From: Ardenticatenales bacterium | GTDB taxonomy: Bacteria > Chloroflexota > Anaerolineae > Ardenticatenales > Ardenticatenaceae | NCBI GenBank assembly: GCA_013812995.1 | Contig: JACCSL010000400.1 | Span: forward strand, 1-12,310 | Direction: 5' to 3' | DNA length: 12,310 bases | Part shown: positions 7,313 to 12,310 of the stretch, piece by piece | Layout of the letters: the number at the start of each line of letters is the position of its first letter | Numbering within the stretch: position 1 is the stretch's first letter | Notes under the pieces: generated by a model | The model's input: the letters and a program-made list of their open reading frames with translations, nothing else | Database searches by the model: none | What the model was told of the DNA's origin: nothing | Position numbers and translations under genes: made by a program

Positions 7313-9768
7313 CAGTGCACCCGTATCTCTGCTAGCATCAGAAAATCGCCCTCGGGGCCAACCAGCCGGGGCAAGCCCTCTATATCCGTCCGGTACATGC
7401 CCACGATCAGCCGATAAGTGCCCGGTGGAACATCCAGGGGCAGGGCGAGATTATCCGTCAGTACCTTGCCCGCCTGGAGGGAAATGGTGGGAAAAAGGCC
7501 ATCGCCTGGCAGCCGGTCGCGCTGGAGCACGACCTGGGTCGTGCTGTCCAAAAGTTGCACGAAGGCGGTATAGCTCGCCTGGGGTGGTGTCTCGGCGCGC
7601 CAGGTTAGCCCCAGTTGGAGCACATCGCCTGCCGCTGCCTGCACGAGGCCATCATCGAGGGGTTCCGTGGGCGTGGCGGGCTGGAGTGCCTCCTGGGCGG
7701 GAAGCCCATGCTCGCGCTGCACCCGAAGCTCCCCGCGCACCAGGGTCATCTCGCCCAGGGAGCGCTCCCCCGGTAGCTGCTCCGCCACCAAGCCCGCGCC
7801 GGAGAAGCGAAGCAGCCGCGCCCACTCCTCCACGCGCTGCTCCTCAACCTTGTAGCCGTGCTCGCTGAGGTAGCGTTCCACGACGCGACGGCCCTGCTCG
7901 TCGTCCGCCGCCGCGCTGCGGTCTCGCACGAGCCAAAGTGTGGGGTAGCGGCGTAGGAGCTGCTCCAGCAGCCGCACATCGGCCTCCGCGAGTTGCTGGT
8001 CGATGGCGTACCAGGGCAGCGGGGCGCGCATGGTCGTCAGAAAGTAATCTGTCAGCACGGGGTCGGGCACCACCACCGCGCCATCGCAGCGCCGGGGCTC
8101 GCCAAGGGAACCATCCTGGCAAGGAACCGCCTTGAGCATGTCAGCCATCGGTTGCAGAAAGCGGTCCACCCGGTACGGATCGTAGCGGCTATCGCCCTCG
8201 CGGTACATGGTTAATAGAATCGAGACAATCGTCACCGCGACCACGGCCAGCGCGCCGCCCACGACTCCAGCCAGCGCGGGCCGTCGCCAGAGCACGACGC
8301 AGCCCAGCAGCGCCAGCCCCACGTTCAGCAGGGAGAGTAGCAGCGCGCCGGGCAGCAGCGCCCAGGTACCCTGCTCGCGGAGTTGGACCCACGCCACATC
8401 AAGCGGCTCTGTTCCCGCCAGGAGCAAGCGCAGGCTACCAAACACCGGGGAGAAAGTGGGCACCATGAAGGTTGCATCCACCGCCTCGCCGATGCCGCCC
8501 CAGATTTCGGCCTGCGCCAGGAAGTGCCGCAGCTCGTACGTCGTCGGGTTGATGCTGACGCCGATGATCTGGATGCCCACGCTGATGACGATGAGAAGCA
8601 AAATCGACCCCGCGCCGAGCCCGGCAGCGCGGGAGCCCTGTCGAATCCCTGCCTTGGCATCGCGCACGAACCACTCGAAAACAGGAGCTGTGAGCAGGAT
8701 GAGAAAGGGAATCACGCCCAGCAGGTAGCGTGCGCCCCACGCCGCCCCGCCCACGCCGCCCGACCAGTAGTTGTAGCGGCTGTAGCCCAGCAGGTGCGCG
8801 CCGACAAGCAATAGAAAGGCGAGGCCCTCGACACGGTGGCGGCGCAGGAACGTCGGCGTGCCAATGAAGGCCAGCAGCAGCACTGGCGCATACCAGAAGA
8901 TGCCCCGGAACGGGCTGATGGTCAGACCGAGGAGCGCGCGTCCCATGCGCAATGGGTCAGAGCTGGAGAGTTGTGGGTTGGTGGAGTAGTCCACGATGTC
9001 GCGTGCAAACAACTCAATGCCGGAGAGCGTGCGGATATAGTAAAGCTGCGTCAGAAATAGAATGAGGGCCAGGGGGATCAGGGACGCCAGCGTATCGCGC
9101 AGCCGCTCGCGGGCGCTGCCGGGGCGCTGCCACTCGTAGCCCGCCACGAGGAGCAACAATGAGGGAATCAACGCAACGCTCACCTGCTTGGTCGCCAGGG
9201 CGAGGCCCAGCCCCAGCCCGGCCAGCGCGGGCCAGCGCCACCCGCGCGGCGCGGGCGGGCGATAGCGCAGCAGCGCGTAGACGGTGACGAGATAGGCCAG
9301 GACCGTGAGGGGGTCACGAAAGAAGGTCTTGCTGTAGGACCAGGTAATCGTCGCGAAGGCATAGACGAGGGAGGCCAGCGCGCTCGTCCGCGCATCGTAG
9401 CCCAGCTCCAGCAGGCAGAGGTAAAGCATTGCGACGGAGGCCGCCGTCGCGACAGCCCCGAAGAGCATCACGGCCTGAGCGGTGGCATCCAGCGCTCTCC
9501 CCCAGAGGTAAAACGGAATTGCGAGGATGCTCTGCGCGGGCTCGTAGTTCGGCACCATCTCGCCCGTCGTCGCTAGCATCCCCACATTGGAATAATCCCA
9601 GTAAATCTGATTGGTTGTGAACTCTCGGCGCTTGACGAAGCTATCCGTGCTGCTGAACATGGCCCGCTCGTCGTTGGTCTTGAAGGCCCCCACGTAGGTC
9701 AGCAGGTAGAGCGCCAACGCCAGGAAAAAGAGTCCGACGGCCACGCGCCGCCCCTGACTGATATCCAT
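7312..9768 (-). CDS. GT39/ArnT-like polytopic glycosyltransferase with C-terminal beta-sandwich
   Basis: The predicted product has 818 residues with a first helix at 9-28. N32-D33-E34 follows at once, the place where GT39-type enzymes (Pmt, ArnT) carry their catalytic acidic residues in the first outside loop. 'PNYEPAQSILAIPFY' then leads into the second membrane region, and repeated hydrophobic helices run to roughly residue 520. A soluble part follows, with a region resembling the 'WLVRD' strand of such tails. A beta module makes up the last 105 residues ('FVQLLD', 'FPTISL', 'PPGTYRLIVGMYR'). Such enzymes take sugar from polyprenyl-phosphate and transfer it outside the membrane; donor and acceptor are unknown here. 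AAGGA at 9775-9779 (minus strand) sits 6 nt before the ATG and fixes the start. It is the first gene of a two-gene minus-strand operon. Exact family placement (GT39 or a neighbouring GT-C family) is uncertain. Confidence 0.75.
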   Translation of the reverse strand: MDISQGRRVAVGLFFLALALYLLTYVGAFKTNDERAMFSSTDSFVKRREFTTNQIYWDYSNVGMLATTGEMVPNYEPAQSILAIPFYLWGRALDATAQAVMLFGAVATAASVAMLYLCLLELGYDARTSALASLVYAFATITWSYSKTFFRDPLTVLAYLVTVYALLRYRPPAPRGWRWPALAGLGLGLALATKQVSVALIPSLLLLVAGYEWQRPGSARERLRDTLASLIPLALILFLTQLYYIRTLSGIELFARDIVDYSTNPQLSSSDPLRMGRALLGLTISPFRGIFWYAPVLLLAFIGTPTFLRRHRVEGLAFLLLVGAHLLGYSRYNYWSGGVGGAAWGARYLLGVIPFLILLTAPVFEWFVRDAKAGIRQGSRAAGLGAGSILLLIVISVGIQIIGVSINPTTYELRHFLAQAEIWGGIGEAVDATFMVPTFSPVFGSLRLLLAGTEPLDVAWVQLREQGTWALLPGALLLSLLNVGLALLGCVVLWRRPALAGVVGGALAVVAVTIVSILLTMYREGDSRYDPYRVDRFLQPMADMLKAVPCQDGSLGEPRRCDGAVVVPDPVLTDYFLTTMRAPLPWYAIDQQLAEADVRLLEQLLRRYPTLWLVRDRSAAADDEQGRRVVERYLSEHGYKVEEQRVEEWARLLRFSGAGLVAEQLPGERSLGEMTLVRGELRVQREHGLPAQEALQPATPTEPLDDGLVQAAAGDVLQLGLTWRAETPPQASYTAFVQLLDSTTQVVLQRDRLPGDGLFPTISLQAGKVLTDNLALPLDVPPGTYRLIVGMYRTDIEGLPRLVGPEGDFLMLAEIRVH

Positions 9769-9790
9769 GAATAATCCTTCGCCTCAAAGG

Positions 9791-9868
9791 CGTAAAACGC
9801 AATGCGTAAAACGTAAAACGGCATCCCCATTCATCACGGAACTCCCGCATTGTGCCATTACGTTTTAC
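9791..9868. repeat. Short CGTAAAACG repeats with an inverted copy
   Basis: CGTAAAACG occurs at 9791-9799, 9805-9813 and 9812-9820 (the last two share two bases). ACGTTTTAC at 9860-9868 is the reverse complement of GTAAAACGT at 9806-9814, leaving a loop of about 45 nt. Units are too short and unevenly spaced for CRISPR. Repeats of this look are common as intergenic filler; the role is unknown. They lie just upstream of the minus-strand operon, so they could be in its leader or promoter. Confidence 0.6.
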
Positions 9869-9913
9869 CCCCTGCTTTCCCTACCGGCCACGCAGCCACC
9901 TGGCCCGCTCTTT

Positions 9914-10091
9914 CCTGCTTCTGACGGAATTTGTGGTATGGAAGATTGGGAAGCGTGCCATGCGAGCCCTCACCCCCACGTCGCTTCGCTCCGTGTCCCC
10001 TCTCCCGACATCGGGAGAGGGGCGGCCGCAGGCCGGGGAGAGGGCCACCACGCAGAGCCACCCTTCAACCACAAATTCCATCAGAACCAGG
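9914..10091. mobile_element. MITE-like non-coding element with terminal inverted repeats
   Basis: The two ends, 9914-9937 and 10068-10091, are reverse complements over 24 bases with two mismatches. The core is TTCTGACGGAATTTGTGGT at 9919-9937, and its partner at 10068-10086 differs at one base. GCTCTTTC occurs directly at 9907-9914 and again at 10091-10098, which looks like a target-site duplication; its exact length (6 to 8 bp) is ambiguous because it touches the repeat ends. Inside lie a second pair of arms (9966-9976 with 10035-10045, one mismatch) and a perfect central palindrome (9997-10022), so the element could fold into one long hairpin. It encodes nothing recognisable, as expected for a miniature element mobilised by a transposase elsewhere. 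A large REP/BIME-type repeat is the alternative. Confidence 0.65.
9997..10022. repeat. Perfect 12-bp-arm palindrome at the centre of the MITE-like element
   Basis: CCCCTCTCCCGA at 9997-10008 is matched exactly by TCGGGAGAGGGG at 10011-10022, with two bases between. Outer arms at 9966-9976 and 10035-10045 extend the fold. As RNA it would be a very stable hairpin, but no T-tract follows, so it does not look like an intrinsic terminator. Similar 'CCTCTCCC...GGGAGAGG' units are widespread dispersed intergenic repeats in GC-rich bacteria. Confidence 0.8.
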
Positions 10092-10239
10092 CTCTTTCTG
10101 GAAAGCCGGGTGTACGACGCGCAAACGCTAGCCGCGCTCCAGCCCTCGCCATGCACCACGCGGGGGAGCGCTGCCCTCGCGACGCTCCAGGCAGTGCCCG
10201 CCCTACAAGCCGTGCAGAGCGAGGAGATTCAGCCGGCGC

Positions 10240-10498
10240 ACCCGATGCAGGTGGCGCTGCCCTCCGGCGTGACGCTCCTGGGGATGGACGTCTGGCCCGC
10301 GCAGGTGGCTGTCCCTCTCCTTCCTGGCTGCCGCCAGAAATTCTGCTGGATGCGGTGCGGCTGGCCCTCCCTCCCACGCTCCCGGCGGGGCGCTACACGC
10401 TTGCCGTGGGCTGGTACCAGAGTGACACGCTGCAACGGCTACCTACCGGGACAGGCGATCTGGTACCGCTCCCGCTCACCGTGCAGGTCGAGCCGTAA
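10240..10498 (+). pseudogene. Remnant of a glycosyltransferase-type C-terminal beta-sandwich, frameshifted
   Basis: Two pieces of one domain lie in different frames. The first (about 10240-10315) reads 'HPMQVALPSGVTLLGMDV', the usual opening of the beta module that ends GT39-like proteins. The second (about 10312-10498, stop TAA at 10496) reads 'SWLPPEILLDAVRLALPP', then 'GRYTLAVGWYQ' and 'TVQVEP', matching the closing strands in the gene at 7312-9768 and in the partial gene at 1-771. The middle strands ('LTLYW', 'FVHLLD') are missing, so an internal deletion of roughly 35-40 codons with a frame change near 10310-10320 is the simplest reading. No start codon, membrane segments or catalytic part are present. 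The 5' limit is uncertain; similarity may begin nearer 10100. The stop lies four bases from the convergent gene's stop. Confidence 0.7.
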
Positions 10499-10502
10499 AG
10501 CA

Positions 10503-11150
10503 TCAGCGGCGACGCTGGCGCGGCAAGAAGCGAAATCGTCGCTTGGCTCTGACACGCCGCCGGGGCAGAAGTTGAGGGCCGGGCAGGCGCAGGGGCATCC
10601 CGTCGCGCATCCAATGGACAACATCACCCACGATGAGGCCAGCCAGGAGACCTCCCATGAACAGCCAGGGAATCTCCGTCAGGGTGGCGCTGTAGAGGAT
10701 CAACCAGAGAAGGATGGTGAACAGGTCATGGATCAACAGCCCCTTCCAGAAGCGCATCTGACCGGCCACGCGGCGGAGCGGGGCAGAGAAAATCACCACC
10801 GGTAGAATCGGCACAGCCATGTAGAGCAAACGGCCCAGCGTGCTCAGGATGGGCAGGTGAGTCCAGGGCGAGCGGTGGGGAAAACGCAGGGCATAGGGCA
10901 TCCAGAAGCCAACCCAGAGCCAGCCGAGCGGCCCGATGCGGTGCAGCATTTCCTGTTCGCCCCGTGTCAGATGGTCGATGTCCAGGTCAGGGTTCATGAC
11001 CAGAGTCAACCAGCAGCCGATTGTCCCGCCCAGCCCGATGAGCAGGGCCGTGGGGAGGATCATCGTCTGGGCCGCGAACACGCCGAGGGCGAATCCGGTG
11101 GGAAGGCCGAGCAGTTTGCTATCGCTTGCGTGAACGTCGCCTGATGCCAC
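10503..11150 (-). CDS. DUF2227-like putative metal-binding membrane protein
   Basis: The predicted product has 215 residues, starting at a GTG placed 5 nt after a perfect AGGAGG. It has the layout I recognise from DUF2227 (related to the YdjM/DUF457 membrane-bound metal-dependent hydrolase-like group): a short N-terminus with G4-D-V-H7, a hydrophobic stretch about 20-52, N53-P-D55-L-D57, 'GPLGWLW' at 73-79, HRSPWTH at 92-98, helices at about 104-120 and 135-174, and GDVVHWMRDG at 175-184. The conserved His and Asp residues (H7, D55, D57, H92, H98, H179) could bind metal at the membrane face. The last 31 residues are rich in Arg and Lys. No reaction has been established for the family. It is transcribed alone, divergently from the csbD-like gene, and converges on the upstream gene remnant. 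An upstream in-frame ATG at 11219 was rejected because it lacks a ribosome site. Confidence 0.75.
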   Translation of the reverse strand: MASGDVHASDSKLLGLPTGFALGVFAAQTMILPTALLIGLGGTIGCWLTLVMNPDLDIDHLTRGEQEMLHRIGPLGWLWVGFWMPYALRFPHRSPWTHLPILSTLGRLLYMAVPILPVVIFSAPLRRVAGQMRFWKGLLIHDLFTILLWLILYSATLTEIPWLFMGGLLAGLIVGDVVHWMRDGMPLRLPGPQLLPRRRVRAKRRFRFLPRQRRR

Positions 11151-11155
11151 AAGAG

Positions 11156-11161
11156 CCTCCT
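11156..11161 (-). promoter_or_regulatory. Shine-Dalgarno AGGAGG that fixes a GTG start
   Basis: On the minus strand AGGAGG ends 5 nt before the GTG at 11150-11148. It is the best ribosome site in the window and decides the start of the DUF2227-like gene, which then begins 'ASGDVH' like other family members. Confidence 0.85.
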
Positions 11162-11205
11162 GGGATGCATAAGTGGAAAGCCACGAGTGTACCCGGGTGA
11201 TGGAC

Positions 11206-11272
11206 AAAGCAAAAGGCACGCCACTCGACGCCCGGCAGCTTCTATGTAGAAGCGTGGCACACGCCTTGCTTT
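11206..11272. promoter_or_regulatory. Nested inverted repeats in the divergent intergenic region upstream of csbD
   Basis: The arms at 11206-11224 and 11254-11272 pair through AAAGCAA/TTGCTTT, GGC/GCC and GCCAC/GTGGC with small bulges. Between them, directly abutting the right arm, is the perfect palindrome GCTTCTA-TG-TAGAAGC at 11238-11253. A further small repeat, GCGTG-gca-CACGC, overlaps at 11252-11264. As DNA the central palindrome could be an operator; as RNA the whole could be a branched leader of the csbD-like transcript, ending about 54 nt before its ATG. I could not identify a convincing -35/-10 pair (TTGCTT at 11266 with AATGTA at 11291 is weak). The function is inferred from position only. 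Confidence 0.5.
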
Positions 11273-11325
11273 CTATTACAGTGTCAAACCAATGTACCTA
11301 CCGCTGAAAAGGAGCTTGCAACATC

Positions 11326-11538
11326 ATGGCTAATGAAGACAAAAAACTCGATGCCGAAGGTAAAGTCGACGAGCTGAAGGGCAAAGTCAAGGCCGAGTGG
11401 GGCGATGCCACCGGCGATATGAGCGATCAGATCGCGGGCCGCGCCGAGCAGGTGAAGGGCAAGATGAAGCAGGGCGCTGCCGAGGTCATGGACGAGATTG
11501 GCGACGCCGCGGACGCCGTAGACGGCGACAAAGCATAA
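11326..11538 (+). CDS. csbD: CsbD-family small stress protein
   Basis: The predicted product has 70 residues, is strongly charged and is soluble. It shows the CsbD pattern: 'AEGKVDELKGKVKAEWGD' near residues 10-27, then 'GRAEQVKGKMKQGAAEV' near 38-54, two amphipathic helix repeats. CsbD-like proteins are abundant, poorly understood stress proteins; the Bacillus subtilis member is under sigma-B. Nothing suggests a membrane or secretion signal. AAAAGGAG at 11307-11314 lies 11 nt before the ATG, rather far but the only candidate. The gene stands alone, with a structured upstream region and its own strong terminator, which fits a separately controlled, highly expressed gene. The length is typical of the family. 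Confidence 0.9.
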   Translation: MANEDKKLDAEGKVDELKGKVKAEWGDATGDMSDQIAGRAEQVKGKMKQGAAEVMDEIGDAADAVDGDKA

Positions 11539-11553
11539 CCTTACTTCCAAGCG

Positions 11554-11589
11554 AAAAGGCGCTCCGTAACGGAGCGCCTTTTCTTTTAT
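11554..11589 (+). terminator. Intrinsic terminator, bidirectional
   Basis: AAAAGGCGCTCCG at 11554-11566 pairs perfectly with CGGAGCGCCTTTT at 11570-11582 around a TAA loop, and TTTTCTTTT follows. It begins 15 bp after the csbD-like stop. On the minus strand the same stem is followed by TTTT, so it also lies correctly to end the pnkp transcript, whose stop is at 11595. Confidence 0.93.
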
Positions 11590-11594
11590 TCGCC

Positions 11595-12310
11595 CTACAA
11601 TCGTGGGTCCACCGGCTCACTCTCCAGGGCGAGGACGCCGAAGACGCACTCGTGGACGCGGCGCAGCGGCTCGCCGCTCGTGAAGCGCTCCAGCGCCTCA
11701 ATGCCCAGCGCGAACTCGCGGAGCGCCAGGGAGCGCTTCGCGGAGAGGCCGCGCGAGCGCAGCCGCTCCAGATTCTCGGGTGCGCTGTACTCCGGGCCGT
11801 AGATGAGCCGCAGATAGTCGCGCCCCCGGCATTTCAGCGCGGGCTGGATCAGGCCGCGCTTGCCATAGGGAATGAAGTCTAGCGGCTTGATGACCATGCC
11901 CTCGCCGCCCTGCGCGGTCAGCGCCTCCCACCAGCGGATGCCCTCCTCGCGGCTGGCCGCGTCGTGTGGGTTTACGGTCATGTAGGTTGTGGGCTCCAGC
12001 AGTGGGCGACCCGCCGCACACAGGCGCGCGAGCGTCTCCATGTGCCAGAGATGATTCTTATCAGTGTGAACGGCTCCCTCCGTTGCCAGCAGGTGGAACG
12101 GGGCCAGCCGCAAATCAGCGACCGAGGTTACAGGCCAGCAGTAGTGGCCATATGCGGCGCTGTACTGCTCGATCATTGGCACACGGTCTGCGAAGCGGGC
12201 GGCTAGCGCCCCCACCTCGACGCCACGCTGCGTGGCCTGCGCTAGCAGCGGTAATACCTCGGGGAGCGAGGCGCGGGCAGCGGCCCCGACAGCGGCATAC
12301 TGTCTGCGAA
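11595..12310 (-). CDS. pnkp: Polynucleotide kinase-phosphatase-ligase (Pnkp), C-terminal ligase part; 5' end outside window
   Basis: The frame is open from the right edge to a TAG at 11595-11597, giving about 237 C-terminal residues. I recognise the end of bacterial Pnkp, whose three modules are 5' kinase, 3' phosphatase and an ATP-grasping nucleotidyltransferase (ligase). Visible landmarks are 'CWPV', 'HLLATEG', 'HTDKNHLWHM', the nucleotidyltransferase motif EGMVIK (11886-11903), LKCRG (11823-11837), 'YLRLIYGPEY', 'KRSLALREFALGIEALERF' and the closing 'RVHECVFGVLALESEPVDPRL'-type tail, a near-signature ending. The adenylated lysine of motif I and the kinase and phosphatase modules lie beyond the edge. 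Pnkp heals and seals broken RNA, normally with Hen1, which 2'-O-methylates the repaired end. The visible frame is uninterrupted. It is separated from csbD by the shared terminator and is not co-transcribed with anything in the window. Confidence 0.92.
   Translation of the reverse strand, partial: RRQYAAVGAAARASLPEVLPLLAQATQRGVEVGALAARFADRVPMIEQYSAAYGHYCWPVTSVADLRLAPFHLLATEGAVHTDKNHLWHMETLARLCAAGRPLLEPTTYMTVNPHDAASREEGIRWWEALTAQGGEGMVIKPLDFIPYGKRGLIQPALKCRGRDYLRLIYGPEYSAPENLERLRSRGLSAKRSLALREFALGIEALERFTSGEPLRRVHECVFGVLALESEPVDPRL

Larger units (their letters stand above)
9769..10239. other. Non-coding stretch between the glycosyltransferase operon and a gene remnant
   Basis: No credible gene lies here; the long open frames have no recognisable protein content. 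From left to right it contains the ribosome site and presumably the promoter of the minus-strand operon, CGTAAAACG repeats (9791-9820, with an inverted copy at 9860-9868), a MITE-like element (9914-10091), and about 150 bp leading into a decayed coding remnant. A small hairpin, CGCCT-caa-AGGCG at 9780-9792, sits next to the ribosome site of the minus-strand gene. No clear -35/-10 pair could be picked out. Confidence 0.6.

Noticed and set aside
9791..9868. Repeated CGTAAAACG units as a possible CRISPR array
   Set aside because: The units are only 9 bp, partly overlap, and have no regular spacers; no cas gene is nearby.
9997..10022. Central palindrome as an intrinsic terminator
   Set aside because: There is no T-tract on either side, and its nested position within paired terminal repeats explains it better as part of the inserted element.
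9852..10805. Long plus-strand open frame running through the repeats, the gene remnant and opposite the DUF2227-like gene
   Set aside because: Only a short part (about 10240-10315) resembles protein. The rest is repeat DNA and antisense to a gene with a perfect ribosome site, so it is not one gene.
11148..11219. Longer N-terminus of the DUF2227-like protein from an ATG at 11219
   Set aside because: It has no ribosome site; AGGAGG 5 nt before the GTG at 11150 and the family-like 'ASGDVH' start favour the shorter form.

Overview
The window is GC-rich, densely coded bacterial DNA. The mix of genes is most in keeping with Chloroflexota: multi-pass GT-C-like membrane proteins carrying extracytoplasmic beta-sandwich tails, a DUF2227 protein, a CsbD protein and a bacterial Pnkp RNA-repair enzyme. 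That assignment is inference from gene content; there is no rRNA or other phylogenetic marker here.

Left part, 1-5348, plus strand: three overlapping genes that look like one operon. They are the end of a DUF2079-type membrane protein (cut by the left edge), a YfhO-family membrane protein, and a membrane protein of the '6-pyruvoyl-tetrahydropterin synthase-related' family (a Pfam name only; it is not that enzyme). Middle part, 5366-9768, minus strand: two translationally coupled genes converge on the first operon with only 17 bp between. They are a GT39/ArnT-like membrane glycosyltransferase and a DUF2723 (TMEM260-like, GT117) membrane protein. All five are large polytopic proteins, probably with an extracytoplasmic C-terminal domain. 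They probably transfer sugars from lipid carriers onto cell-surface polymers or proteins; the acceptor cannot be read from the sequence.

The region 9769-10498 holds no intact gene. It contains short CGTAAAACG repeats, a roughly 178-bp MITE-like element (24-bp terminal inverted repeats, a flanking 8-bp direct repeat and a strong internal palindrome), and then a frameshifted remnant of the C-terminal beta-sandwich found in the neighbouring glycosyltransferase-like genes. This suggests a further family member was once here.

Right part, 10503-12310: a DUF2227 metal-binding-like membrane protein on the minus strand; a structured divergent intergenic region; a small csbD-like stress protein on the plus strand; a perfect bidirectional terminator; and, running off the right edge on the minus strand, the C-terminal ligase part of polynucleotide kinase-phosphatase-ligase (Pnkp), the RNA end-healing and sealing enzyme that usually works with Hen1. 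Hen1 is not in the window.
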